Notes: generated from the letters alone by a model not told the origin. A stretch of 64,000 nucleotides of DNA from Nemertoderma westbladi (GCA_032718475.1 JAUCBJ010007037.1:44545-108544); one strand, 5' to 3'. Counted from the first letter of the stretch, positions 8,495 to 19,468 are shown. Numbers and translations: made by a program.

Positions 8495-10203
8495 TGAAAA
8501 GCTCCTCAATAATGACAGGGTATTGCCTGATAACTTTATAGAAGTAAAAGTGTCTGAGTCTGTACTCCCAGTTATTCCCATTGGCGATATCTCCTTTGCA
8601 GAAGTGAAGGCTGCTGCAAAGAGCATTAAGACCAATCGTGCCAGTGGAGTAGATGGTGTTCCCCCTGAGGTCTTTAAAATACCTGAGTGTTTAAAGCTCA
8701 TTTATCCCATCATAGTAGACATGTACCGAACAACAAGAGTCCCACAAGAAATGAAAACAAATAAGTTGGTGCCAGTTCCCAAGAAGGGCAACCTAACACT
8801 CTATGTTTCTTTTCGGGGAATCTCATTGATCTCGATTGCTGCAATGCTATACAATAGATTTCTATTAAATCGCATTAGGGATCCTATCGAGAGACTGCTC
8901 CGTGGAAATCAGAATGGTTTCCGTAAAGGTCGTGGGACCATGGAGCCCATTTTGGCACTTCAACGGCTAATTGAAGAGTTATCAAAAAAGAAAGACAGGC
9001 ATCTGGCTGTTATCTTTGTTGACTTCTTCAAGGCCTTTGATTCAGTCTCTCGCTCATGTATGTTTAGCATACTTTCATTATATGGGATTCCTGATGAAAT
9101 TATTGCAGCAATCAGATCAGTATACGATGGTTCGACAACATTTGTGTCTACTGTTGATGGTAATACAGAACCATTTGAAGTGTTATGGGGCGTCCTCCAA
9201 GGAGACACACTTGCACCATTCTTGTTCATTATTGTGGTTGACTATGTTCTACGCATGTCCTTAGATCATCATAATGATGATGGGGTGATGATAACTCCAC
9301 CTACTGGCTCCTAAAGTCGAGGAAATCCTGCAAAGTACCAAACTGATCTAGACTTTGCTGATGACTTAGGAGTACTCTCAGAATCACTAGAGGGAGCCCA
9401 ACGGCTCCTCTGCTCATTAGAACATGCTGCTTCTAGTGTTGGTCTTTTTATTAACTCCAGAAAGACCAAAATTTTGACAGTTAACTTTGAAAGTCCTCAG
9501 CAAGTCTCTGATCGGATGAGCATAAGCTCAAAGGATGGTATGCTTGAGCATGTGGACTGACTTCTGTTACCTGGGATCATGGATCCGGAAGTCAGGTGAG
9601 GACCTTCGAATACGTAAGGGAAAGGCATGGGCAGTCTTGAATAGGCTTTCCAGGATTTGGAAGTCACTGAGAATTAATCGGAAACTTAAGGTCCGATTAT
9701 TTAGAGCAGCAGTAGTTCCAGTACTCCTCTATGGGAGTCCATGCTGGGCTCTAACTGCTGAGGACACCAAATCTCTGGATGGCACATTCACCAGAATGCT
9801 ACGCCGGGTTTATTGTGTCAAGTACAATGCACACATCTCCAACCAGACACTATATAACATTGGAGGTGTCTCATTGGTTCCCGCACAAGAACACTTGACA
9901 CTAGAACAAAATCGCCTCCGCTTTGCAGGACATTGCTTTCGACTTGAGGACCAGCCAGTGCATAATCTTGTACTTTGGCAGCCTCATGGAGTGAATAAGC
10001 ATGGTGGACAGCCCATGACTTTGTACTTGACTTGACATGACTTGAGTAGCATCTTAAAGGACACTGGCCTTGAAGATGCGGATGATCTAGCAAATGTCAT
10101 GGGTGATAGGGAGTTGTGGCGGTGCAATTTTTTCAACAAGCCAGCACAGCATTCTAAATAATCCTGCTGCAATGCAGCATGCCGATCTTAGTAGTAGTAG
10201 TAG
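8495..10203 (+). pseudogene. LINE A copy 1: reverse transcriptase part and 3' tail
   Basis: Plus-strand ORF2 remains. Reverse transcriptase blocks run from about 8600: SGVDGVPPEV, QNGFRKGRGT, VIFVDFFKAFDSV, GVLQGDTLAP and, after a TAA at about 9312, FADD at about 9350. The C-terminal region (LRIRKGKAWA ... GSPCWALTAEDTKSLDGTF ... HNLVLWQPHGVNKHGG) follows with frameshifts at about 9545 and 10020. The 3' end is the family signature GCAGCATGCCGAT plus TAGTAG repeats. LINE A is an APE-type LINE; I cannot fix the clade by eye (RTE-, Nimb- or Rex-like are possible). Confidence 0.8.
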
Positions 10204-10205
10204 TA

Positions 10206-11010
10206 AAGTGTATTTATTGTACCATCTTGGTTTTTCCTACTTAAGTAACTTACTTACCAAAACTTACAGTAAATACGACACTACTGTTCAATTATCACGA
10301 ATAACAGTCTAACAATAACTAACAATAATATATACAGCTAAATTGGAAAAAAGTGATAGAAATTGCACTGAGACTAAATATATAAATGTTTTGAGTAACT
10401 TAATATTCTTGGTGGCCCCTACGCAACACCACACTACTGTATGTCCACAAATAATACAATTTTTTGCTGGCGTGGGGGGGGGGGGGGGGGGGGGGGTGTG
10501 TGGGGGAATTGGCAATGGGGGCTAAAATTTGGGCTTTGACCCTCCACCCGAAATAAATGGTTCCTGTATGCTTATAATAAGGAAGTATATGCGATAGGTA
10601 GGGTCAGGGTAGATTTGATTGCTCGGGGGGTTTGGGTGGATCAGGGTGTAGCGGCTTTCGATGTTGCGATTACTAATGCTGACACGACACTTATTCATCG
10701 AATAAAACGCCACCCCCCCCCCACCCCCCCCCCCCCCCCCCCCCCAAGTCCGATCCTGCAACACGGGTAAATACAAAGAAAGCGCAGTGTAGAGAAGTAT
10801 GTGAGAACAGGTGGATTCATTTTACCCAAGTTGTTGGAACCACTGATGGGACATGGTGTTCTGGGCTGAAACCTTCGTACACCATCTTACTGATCAATGA
10901 TTAAACGGAAAGAGTCCATGCGTGAGAGAGGTTTTGCAGTCGTGCTTGGAGGTACTGTATCCGTTGCAGACTGCAATATGTGCTACTGCGGGCTAACTCG
11001 CTGGGCTTGC
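10206..11010. other. Unassigned sequence with poly-G and poly-C tracts
   Basis: No believable gene. An uninterrupted G run lies at about 10476-10496 (GTGTG follows) and an almost pure C tract at about 10712-10745. The two tracts are about 215 bp apart and complementary. Otherwise the stretch is AT-rich and unique within this window. Confidence 0.6.
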
Positions 11011-11021
11011 AAGGAGGGCGA

Positions 11022-11269
11022 TTGCTTTCGCCGTGAGGACCAGCCAGTGCATAATCTTGTACTTTGGCAGCCTCATGGAGTGAATAAGCATGGTGGACAG
11101 CCCATGACTTTCTTGAGATGCATCTTAAAGGACACTGGCCTTAAAGATGCGGATGATCTAGCAAATGTCATGGGTGATAGGGAGTTGTGGCGGTGCAATT
11201 TTGTTGACAAGCCGGCACAGCATACTTAAAAATGCAGCTGCAATGCAGCATGCCGATCCTAGTAGTAGT
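11022..11269 (+). mobile_element. LINE A, 5'-truncated 248-bp copy with 11-bp target duplication
   Basis: Contains only the ORF2 end (ATTGCTTTCGCCGTGAGGAC ... HNLVLWQPHGV ... MGDRELWRCNF) and the 3' signature with AGTAGTAGT. It is flanked by the direct repeat AAGGAGGGCGA at 11011-11021 and 11270-11280, a typical target-primed insertion. Confidence 0.85.
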
Positions 11270-11271
11270 AA

Positions 11272-11362
11272 GGAGGGCGAAGGTCATTGCGAGGTGGGCA
11301 ATGGTCATGGCGAGGTGGGTAAAGGTCATGGAGAGGTGGGTGAAGGTCATAGAGAGGAGGGC
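11272..11362 (+). repeat. 21-bp minisatellite, about 4 copies
   Basis: Four consecutive imperfect units of the type GGNNAAGGTCATNGNGAGGTG, directly after the LINE A tail and overlapping its target duplication. After it, 11363-11640 is AT-rich with no gene seen. Confidence 0.75.
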
Positions 11363-11629
11363 TGGGATTTCGTGATTATTAATTGATTAGTGGGCAGTAA
11401 TTAGTTCTTTTTTATATTTAGTGATTTTACATAATTTTACTTAGGCAATTATTAAAAATTATGTAATTATTGTTTGTACCGGTGATGATTAAATTATTAT
11501 GGAAAATAATCATAACCTGACTACTGTTGTAGGAGAAGAACTATTACTACTACAAACTAAACTAAACTTCCTATTATCGCAGTCCGATAGGAGTCTCGTG
11601 ATTGATGCGGAATAATTAAACAATTGTTA

Positions 11630-12116
11630 TCACATATCCGATCACAAACCAATAACACTACAAGTGCAGCTAAAATGGTTTAGACGAACACTACCTAATA
11701 CCAAACAACCTCCACTTGTAGAGTTAACGCAAGTAAAAGACCCACAGCTATGTAAACAATTTGTTAGCGATCTCGCAGGAGTAGAAATATCCGATCCATC
11801 CGATATTGACTGAGTGAACAATGAATTCTCTGATTGTATACTCAGCCTCTCTGAAGAATTCACACCTAGCAAATCTATGAACTCACGTAGACCATGGCTA
11901 TCCCCTGATTATTTCAATATTCACGAGAAAATCCGTGCTAAACAGACTCGAACCCGTCAACAGCGACGCCTCCTCCGACAAGAAGAACACATCGCGCGCC
12001 GGGATAAACGCCGCTGGCTGGATGAACAGTCACAGATAGCTCGCGAGGCGATTAATAGGGGTGATCTGGGCGGTTTTCACCGCCAAAGATGTTGTGGATT
12101 CCGGATATACTGGTAG
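11630..12116 (+). pseudogene. Decayed LINE ORF2 fragment (end of endonuclease)
   Basis: Plus-strand reading gives ISDHKPITLQ, the C-terminal SDH block of APE endonucleases. After one stop (about 11811) comes a basic region with RPWLSPDYFNIHEKIRAKQ, typical of the linker between endonuclease and reverse transcriptase. The frame is lost after about 12110. It does not match LINE A closely, so it belongs to another family. Confidence 0.5.
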
Positions 12117-13190
12117 GCCTTTTGTTGAATCAAAGTGGACACCCTCTGCATTAAGATAAGAGCCGATTGTATCTTCCGTTACTTCAACATCTAAATTTCA
12201 GAGATGGATGTGAGAGTTACGAGGTGGAAAGCTTGTTTCACTTCGTACTGAAGGTGTGTTGGCCGCATGTATTGGACCTCCGACTTTGTTCCACCTCAGT
12301 TTCCTTGTTCGAAAAATACCGGTTCTATAGGATTCTTGTGTACATTAGATTGATTCGCTCCAGGTTGAATTATAATTGGGGAATTATGACCAGTAGCAGC
12401 ATTTGAATGTTGAGAACCTTTGACGAGGTTTCTACGTGATGAGTGAACATGGTTCAAAGATAGCGTAGTGTCCAGAAACAGCATCGCTGTAGGAAGTGCG
12501 AGGTTCATTTTCACTGGTGCGTTTCGACAGTTGCTTGATCAATTCATCCTTTGCAGCGACGGTTTCTCGACGAGATATAGCCAACTGAGAGTTTGTGTTC
12601 GCAACTTCACCGAGTGTATTGGTGTAGATTGAGTTCAGCCTCATGAGCCCTTCTTAGAAAGAACGCTCTTCATCATTTGACACACTTTTCTTTGCTTTAA
12701 ACTGCCTTGATTGAGTTCATAAGCTGATCAATTAAGTCCGAAAACTCCGTTGCCATTTCCAGATTTCCAATATATTGGATATTTAAAAACAATTACTGAA
12801 TTAAGCTGTACAGTCACTTGCAATATCCTTGCAAGAGCGGAACCTCACTGCAGGGAACGATGGGCTTGTCAGTATTCGCGTTGTGTGTCGGTAGGTGTGG
12901 GGAGGTCTCTTGGTTAGTGTCTGGCTCTGGCCGTCTGTGTTGTGTGTTGGGGTGGGTTTGTTGTTGTGTATGAGTGTTGCGTATGTTTAAATATTCGTAT
13001 GTGAATTGTGTATGAATACTGGTCCAATTAATTGTTTATACTTTAATATTATAAACTTTTATTGTGCATGATTTATATTCTGTCAATGGTACTGGTATAT
13101 TATGCAATTATTTGAAACGAGTAAAGGACTGATATAAGCTATGCTTGTTGTCCGATCGACATTGAGCATTACACGTATTAAAGTAAAGTA
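12117..13190. other. Unassigned region; possible LINE ORF1 relic on the minus strand
   Basis: No intact gene. On the minus strand between about 12760 and 12420 two short frames look like a coiled-coil LINE ORF1 start (including KDELIKQLSKRTSENEP). This is weak. 12840-13180 is AT/GT-rich with nothing recognised. Confidence 0.25.
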
Positions 13191-13410
13191 GACAGACAGG
13201 CAGACAGACATGATTGTCTGTCTATGTTTTTACAAGTCATGTCCGATTGGTAGTGAAACTACTGCATATGGGGAAATTATCTCAAAATTTCAGCCCCTCA
13301 AATCTTCCCAGTTTTTCACAGCACCAGTGCAAACACCAAATCTCTGTCTATTTTTCTGTCTGTCGGTTTGTCTGTCTGTCTATTTGTGTGTAAGTCTGTC
13401 TGTTTATCAT
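13184..13410. repeat. GACA/TGTC tetranucleotide clusters
   Basis: Short imperfect runs of CAGACAGA at about 13188-13212 and CTGTCTGT at about 13337-13405, separated by unique sequence. Further runs of the same tetranucleotide lie at about 13715-13755 and 13835-13888. Confidence 0.7.
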
Positions 13411-13439
13411 AGAGATTTCCAAAGATAACATATGGTGTA

Positions 13440-13640
13440 AACAAAAAAGATAGCACAGCACAAGGTTGTGTACATGTTGATCCTGTCGGTGGAAACTGTG
13501 CCCAGCAAGCATCAGGCGGCGTCTCTGCAGGGTGATGCTGGGTTTTAGCAATGATATGTTACCATAGTTGTATAACACATCATTGCTTATTTGTGCGTCA
13601 TATAGAACGTTATGCAATTTATACAATTTATCCTTGAATA
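13440..13640 (-). pseudogene. Diverged LINE A-related ORF2 C-terminus
   Basis: The minus strand encodes residues parallel to the LINE A C-terminus: DAQISNDVLYNYGNISLLKP, then RRRLMLAGHSFHRQDQHVHN (compare LRFAGHCFRREDQPVHN in LINE A). Identity is clearly lower than between LINE A copies, so this is a sister family or an older copy. It sits between TGTC clusters. Confidence 0.6.
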
Positions 13641-13889
13641 GTCTTGATTTACTTGTAAGAATTTTATATTTCAATGATAATTGTATCTTGCAATATATAA
13701 TGGGCAGAGAAACTGACAGACAGTCAGTCAGTCAGTCAGACCGACAGACAGGGTACATTTATCATGATACTGAACATGGATTGTCTTGTTTTACTGATAT
13801 GAATTTTATATTTCATTGATAATTGTAGTATACCAGAGAAACAGACAGACGGCGGACAAATGAACATAAAGACAGACAGACAGACAATT

Positions 13890-14292
13890 GAGGGTGCTTA
13901 CACACTGCAAAGTAATAGATACAATATAATTAAGTACCATACACATTAACGGAGGTGACGCACAATGTTGGGGTGTAGCCCATGCTTAAGCCTTTAACAG
14001 GCGAGTCATTTGTCCATTGGTTGATGTGGATGTGTTGGTGTGTGGTTTCTTGGGCAACTGCTTCCAGAGGACATACATCGACGTATCTGTGTTCAATGCC
14101 GCAATGTCTCTTCCAGCAGCCCACCTTCATCAGTCCCGGAAGTCCCGGAAGAGGATCAAATATGAAGAATGACTACGGGAAGTGGAGCACTCCAGCTTCA
14201 CCCCCTGACTTATTCGGCGTTCAACATCGCAGTTCCGAAAACGCCTCGCGCTGAAGTTGGCTGGCAAACGCGATGACCCATTCGTACGCTGA
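13890..14292. other. Unassigned, no gene seen
   Basis: Short open frames on both strands have no recognisable composition or motif. I see nothing here to support a feature. Confidence 0.4.
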
Positions 14293-14975
14293 GTGTGTGG
14301 TGTGGGTTCGCTGCCACCTAAGCTTCACTCTACTTCGGTCCGCTCTCCTATGTCTACGTGGATCAAAAATACCCTGTACATTCTCCTAGGACAAGAAACC
14401 CTATCATCCCTAGTGGCATACAACAAATGTAGGATCATATACAGTGGTTTCAACTTTCGCAATCCAAAAATAATATACCTCTTTGCCTGGCTTCTAGCGC
14501 AGCATAGCCTTAATATATATAAAGACCCTCTATTTGACGACTACAACGTTGCGTAGTGGATTTACGAACTACCATGCATAACCAGCCTAGTAACGGCATC
14601 CTACAGCACCAAACATACCATAAGGAATGCGAAAGAACGCAACAAGCCAACAGCCAAATATAAGGACATTTACAACGCGCTGTTTTTAAATTGTATCCTA
14701 AACAACATCAACTCAGAAAACCATGTAAGGCACGAATGTATCCTTTATTTTTATGGCATCAAAAAATCAACCACACAATAATAACTCATGACTAGGTACA
14801 CACAGAGCTAACTATCACCATGGTAACCACCACACATATATGACAACCACTTGGTAACTTTTTACATCTTTTATTTATTGTTTGTACTGATTTGATTTAT
14901 TTTTACTTTCATGGTTTTATTAATAATTATAGCCTACCGGCCGGGGCGTAAGCCGTGCAAATGAATGAATGGATG
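14293..14975 (+). pseudogene. Possible LINE ORF2 C-terminus with one in-frame stop and ATGA tail
   Basis: One reading frame runs from about 14293 to the TAA at 14779, broken only by a TAG at 14554. The protein is rich in aromatic and aliphatic residues (LFAWLLAQHSLNIYKD, then ECILYFYGIKKS), like the C-terminal tails of L1/Tx1-type LINEs. The following AT-rich stretch ends in GTGCAAATGAATGAATGG at about 14956-14973, like a short-repeat LINE tail. Family uncertain. Confidence 0.35.
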
Positions 14976-15392
14976 CCAGTTAGCCACAAGCAGTGGCAAT
15001 AAGGGAAATTTTAAACTTATGGGGAATAAAGCTTGCATAGTTAGTGTATAGGCCTGTGAATGTTGGTTTATGGTGTATATAGACATTAACAGAGAGTGTT
15101 GTTGCACCTAGAAATTGTAACATTGAGAATTGACAAGCAATTGTCATGTTCTATAATTCTTTAATTTTTACACACAAAAACACTATTTCTGTTTAAAAAA
15201 AAAGTAAACAAAAAGTAATAAAAAGGGAATTTTTTTGCTAACTTCAACTACGTTGAGGAACCATTGTCCTGGTCCTGGAACCATTTACCATTTGTCCTGG
15301 AATTTTTTCATATTGTACATTTTACACTAATTCCTCCAATACATATAAACTTTACAATTTTAATTAGTTTATGAATTAATTCTACATCAAAA
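14976..15392. other. AT-rich upstream region of the secreted-protein gene
   Basis: No open frame of note. A TATA-like ACATATAAAC lies at 15341-15350, about 43 bp before the start codon at 15393. It could be the promoter, but no other element supports it. Confidence 0.3.
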
Positions 15393-16073
15393 ATGCTTCG
15401 CCTCTCTTTACTGCTTATTCTGGCTCTTATGCGATATGAATTAGCCCACAGTAGTATCACAGCAGTAAGGTTCAGTGATGAATACCAGGGTGCTGCTGGC
15501 TGGATGGTAATGACTAATCTTAGTCAGTTATGGAGATTTCAAGTCGGTTATAACCCGAATAACATAAAGAACCCGATAGTTCAAGGCGATGAGTTCATTG
15601 TATTACAACATGGGAGGAATTATTTAACGGTGGCTGATGATGGTACTGTAAACCTCAATGCCACCAAGGTTACAAGACGAGAACTATTTCAGCCTATATT
15701 ACATTGGAAATTAGATCGGGGACTGTACTATTATATGCCTTTTATCGTTTTTAAAACCTGGGAGAACAAGGTTTTGACACATCATGTTCGTAAAAATGAA
15801 ATAGTATCCAGTGATCCAATAGATGATAGTATATACGACACGCGTCACTTATTCCTAATAAAGTTCAATCATCCAAATGAGAATAAGATATTTTTAGCGA
15901 CGAAAGACACACGTGACAATAACTATCATCCCATTAAAATTGTTTCAAACAATTCTCTCACTGCGTGGCGTCCGAGGTATGAAAGGAGTGAGGAAGAGAA
16001 TGTTGAATGGACTCTTGGTAAAGCCGAACCAAACACGGCCATATTCACCAGCTCTCTGAAGAAAGGCCCTAAG
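15393..16073 (+). CDS. Secreted protein, possible aerolysin-type beta-pore-forming protein, exon 1
   Basis: Exon 1 encodes 227 residues from the ATG at 15393. Residues 1-21 form a signal peptide (MLRLSLLLILALMRYELAHS). The rest is beta-rich with many aromatics and has no stop until past the splice donor. It is the part that would carry a receptor- or sugar-binding domain in aerolysin-like proteins; the GAAGWMVMTNLSQLWRF region resembles a trefoil repeat only loosely. The exon ends AAG followed by GTAACA, phase 0. Read-through into the intron gives a lysine-rich tail that I treat as non-coding. With exon 2 the protein has 368 residues. This is the only gene here with an intron and no mobile-element motif, so it is probably a host gene. 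The pore-former assignment is tentative. Confidence 0.6.
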
Positions 16074-16290
16074 GTAACATTAACTCTAGGCAATTATTTT
16101 TTCCAACTTATTTCTTTTTTTTTTTCAAAAAAAAATAATAGATTGATAAAAATTCTAAAGCAAAATTAAGTTATTTCTCAATTTTTACAATAATTTTCTC
16201 TTTTGATACCGAATCAATGGTTTTTTAAGAACAGTTTTTCACTTGAAACAATAAGTGGGAAAAAATATCCTAGAGAAATGGATTCCTTAG
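16074..16290 (+). other. Predicted phase-0 intron (217 bp)
   Basis: Donor AAG/GTAACA at 16073/16074 and acceptor TTCCTTAG/GAT at 16290/16291, with a T-rich interior. Both neighbouring exons are in phase 0 and the frame is kept. The interior has stops in the exon 1 frame. Confidence 0.65.
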
Positions 16291-16716
16291 GATCACTGGA
16301 CACCTGTTGGTACGTGGGAACGTGTGATGATATTCGATAACAGTAGATCTTCGACAACCAATGTAGCCGTTTACACTAAAACTGTAGGAGTGAATGTAAA
16401 AGATACAAATACAACCAAAAGTACCACCAGCGAAACGCATCGTCGTACGGAAGTTGAGGGGACGGATCTGTGGCTTTTCAAAAAGCTGAAAACAACTATA
16501 ACAGAGAAATTGAAAGTTAATATTGAAGAAAGCTTTTCATCTCTGACCAACACTAAAGAAACGTCCATGGCAATCTGGACAAAGATACCACCACATGTAC
16601 ATGTTGAGTGCAGTCAGATTGTAGGTAGATATGGGCCCATCACGATTAAAGCTAACTACTACAAGTGTGTCGATATAGCTGAGAAGATGTCAGAACACAT
16701 TGACTCGAAAAAGTAA
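16291..16716 (+). CDS. Secreted protein, possible aerolysin-type beta-pore-forming protein, exon 2
   Basis: Encodes 141 residues ending at the TAA at 16714. It starts DHWTPVGTWERVMIFDNS, then has long alternating Ser/Thr/Lys stretches (residues about 20-85 of the exon) and ends with the block SQIVGRYGPITIKANYY. Alternating polar beta strands, followed by a VxGRYG-like return strand, are the layout of the membrane-insertion region in aerolysin/ETX-MTX2 family proteins. That is family knowledge applied by eye, not a search result. Such proteins are secreted, oligomerise and form membrane pores; in animals they are used in defence or venom. No canonical AATAAA is obvious; AATAAG lies about 55 bp after the stop. 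Confidence 0.55.
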   Translation, partial: DHWTPVGTWERVMIFDNSRSSTTNVAVYTKTVGVNVKDTNTTKSTTSETHRRTEVEGTDLWLFKKLKTTITEKLKVNIEESFSSLTNTKETSMAIWTKIPPHVHVECSQIVGRYGPITIKANYYKCVDIAEKMSEHIDSKK

Positions 16717-17926
16717 ACGAAAATTATGATAAAATTAAATTAACATAATTAATTGTATTATATTTTATTGTGGGGAATAAGTATGTTTTACCCTTTTTTG
16801 GAAAACACTATTGCGTTTTTAATTTTATGAAGCTAAATTTATTTTTAAGCCATCCCAATTATACATTTTTGTGTTTTCTATCATTTTACCTAACTCTAAA
16901 GTAACAAATTAAATTTGAGTTAAAATTCGCAGAGTATTTTGGTTTTGAAACAAATTTTTAATTTCATTTCTAAACTAATAATAATAATATATTCAAAGTC
17001 TCTCTCTATTATTCAGAACTTCAACAGCGAATAGATGCTAAATTAACCAAATTAACCAAATTAACCAGAAATTAAAATGGAATTCAAATGAAGTGGTTGA
17101 CAATTTTCGCAATTTTCTGGCGCTGTTCCTTCATTCAACCATAATAAATACACCATGATGGATGGGTGGATGGATGGATGGGTCGCATCTAGTGGTCACA
17201 AAGTAATCTAAATTTAAACTAAATTTCATTCGAAGTAGTATGACTGACTACCTGTCAAAACTAGCTAGTGTGAACTAAAAAAGGGTAAAACATCTTGAAT
17301 GTGTTTCAATAGGATCATAATGTAATAGATCCGGTTGTGGGTACCTATTTGGGATTGGTTAATTAATTAATGTGATAATTTACTGCTTAATTAATTACTT
17401 ACGTTTTACAATAATTCGGATGAAGGCTTTCTGCTGGGCCAGGAGATGGACTCCCATGTATGCACAGTGTATATATGGCTGACTGTGAGATATGGGTGCG
17501 AAATGTTGTGTTATTGTTGTTGCTGTGTGCGAAACTAAATTGCAACAACTACAGTATGCCGAATCGGTAAGCCTGGAAGGATCTCACTTCCACTGTCCGA
17601 GATCGCTTTACATGTAGTAGTAGTTTACTAAGCACTGCCAGCACGACGCATTCGCCCATCCATTCGAGAGTATGCCTCACTGCCTGAAAGCGCCCACATC
17701 AGAGGAAGGTAAGACTTTGTTCGATGCCCTTCCCCACAGTATATACCTCTAACAGGTAATACACCTAATAAGCACGAAAATGCCGCTGATATCTCATCTT
17801 AAATTAGTAGTAGTTAAATTAGACATAGTTAAATTAACCCCGGCTATTCTTGATTCTTCCATTATATTATTTCTTTCTTTGTATATTAGATTAATTTTGT
17901 CAAATTAACCACGGCTGAGGTATGAT
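16717..17926. other. AT-rich intergenic region and LINE D 5' UTR
   Basis: No gene. It contains AATTAACC repeats at about 17040-17067 and an ATGGATGG microsatellite at about 17157-17182. The 5' end of LINE D must lie somewhere before 17927, but I find no boundary or target duplication. Confidence 0.45.
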
Positions 17927-19468
17927 ATGAGTGTATCTTCTAGCATCGAAATAGTTACTGACTCTGGGGACGCCGACGCTGAGATATCAGCGTACTACAA
18001 TCCCCCGATGAAAGCCTCAACTATTAAGAGGAAATCTCCCAAGAAGAAGTCCAAACCAAAGGTGGCAGAACCTCCCTCTACTACAACTGCCTCCGGCGCA
18101 GCGGCCCGGAAGGTCCTAGACAAATCCAGAGTTGACTCGGCAATGTCATCACGACGGATTTCTCAATCAACAATCCCAGTCACCCATTATCAACGTAGAT
18201 CTGCAGCCCCTTGTCGCCCGTCCTCAAATACCAGTACTAATACGGATACCGGTAGCCGAAACCGGAACAATGGCACCCCGTTGAACTTACCGGAGAAACC
18301 CGGCACGTTGCCACGGGTTAGCTCAGGGGAGTGCGGCGTCTGCGATCTAACGGTACAGGACGAAGAGAATGGCATCACATGCGATAGGTGTCTTCGCTGG
18401 TACCACACTTGGTGCGAGGATATATCAACGAGGGCGTATAACCTCTTGCAGGAAATCTTCGGCAAATACAACGAGAGTAATCAGGTCATGTGGTTTTGCT
18501 CCAAATGTACCAGCATTCCACATGCAGTACCGGTCCCAGTAACTCCTGCACCTCTCTCAGAACAAGAGAACCAACGCTGGGAGTCCCTGAAGGAGCTGGT
18601 TCTACAGCAAACTGTGATGATTGAATCTGTGTCAGACGAATTGCGGGAATTAAAATCCAATATGAAAAGTAATATATATTCCTCTGACTCCGAAACTCCT
18701 GACACCTCTGATGACGATAACATAGGACTGGAGGACGATGTAGAATTCGCTAACTCGTATCTAGAGCGAAAGAAACTCGCTCGCAAAGAAAAGGCAAAGA
18801 AAAGGAAGATGCTACGCTCCTCGAAACTCTACAATGCTCCTCTTGCAGAAGTTGTGGAATCTTCGGTAAAGGAAGCCATGGAAAACGAACTGTTAAAGAA
18901 GGAGGTTATTGTAAGTAACCTTATAGAATCTCAACAAGGTGGGGCTGATAAAGCAGCGGTGGCTGAGATATGCGGAGCCATTGGTGTCGACCCGGCTTCC
19001 GTCGCGGACGTAGTGCGTCTTGGTCGACGACACGTGGACCGTAAACGACTACTAAAAGTATCCTTTAAGTCGGAATACGAAGCACGTGACTTCCGCTCGT
19101 TAACAACCGCAGCACGCGATGCCACTGATGGTCCAGCAGTCTGTCGGGAAATTCGAGTACGTCAGAGTTTATCTCAAATACAAAGGCTATCCCTCCGCAA
19201 CACCAGAATCTCGGTACAGAAACTAAATAAGAAAGCCCATCATGATGAAATCGGTGATGCTACTGAAAGCTATAGTCTAAAACCGGATGGCGAAGTCTGG
19301 CGGTATACAAAACACAGTGACGGCAAATGGAAACGAGACCGTCGATGGAGTTTTGTTGAAGTAGATGCAGATCGCTCTAGGACGACTCAGAACTCCTCTC
19401 GATCAGATAGCGGTCCCCGCTCCCACCAGGCTATTCGGAGAAACCGTCCCCTGGACCAGGAAAACTAG
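17927..19468 (+). CDS. LINE D ORF1 protein with PHD finger (513 aa)
   Basis: Nucleic-acid-binding chaperone-type ORF1 of a LINE. In order: a basic, low-complexity N-terminus (KRKSPKKKSKPK at about residues 35-46); a PHD zinc finger at about 135-195 (CGVC ... CDRCLRWYHTWC ... WFCSKC, Cys4-His-Cys3 pattern); a helical region with acidic stretch EDDV; a basic segment (RKKLARKEKAKKRK at about 284-297); an RRM-like block at about 325-395 (VIVSNLIES ... ADVVRLGRR); and a Ser/Arg tail. PHD fingers in ORF1 are known from CR1-type LINEs. The TAG stop at 19466 lies inside the open ORF2 frame. Confidence 0.8.
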   Translation: MSVSSSIEIVTDSGDADAEISAYYNPPMKASTIKRKSPKKKSKPKVAEPPSTTTASGAAARKVLDKSRVDSAMSSRRISQSTIPVTHYQRRSAAPCRPSSNTSTNTDTGSRNRNNGTPLNLPEKPGTLPRVSSGECGVCDLTVQDEENGITCDRCLRWYHTWCEDISTRAYNLLQEIFGKYNESNQVMWFCSKCTSIPHAVPVPVTPAPLSEQENQRWESLKELVLQQTVMIESVSDELRELKSNMKSNIYSSDSETPDTSDDDNIGLEDDVEFANSYLERKKLARKEKAKKRKMLRSSKLYNAPLAEVVESSVKEAMENELLKKEVIVSNLIESQQGGADKAAVAEICGAIGVDPASVADVVRLGRRHVDRKRLLKVSFKSEYEARDFRSLTTAARDATDGPAVCREIRVRQSLSQIQRLSLRNTRISVQKLNKKAHHDEIGDATESYSLKPDGEVWRYTKHSDGKWKRDRRWSFVEVDADRSRTTQNSSRSDSGPRSHQAIRRNRPLDQEN

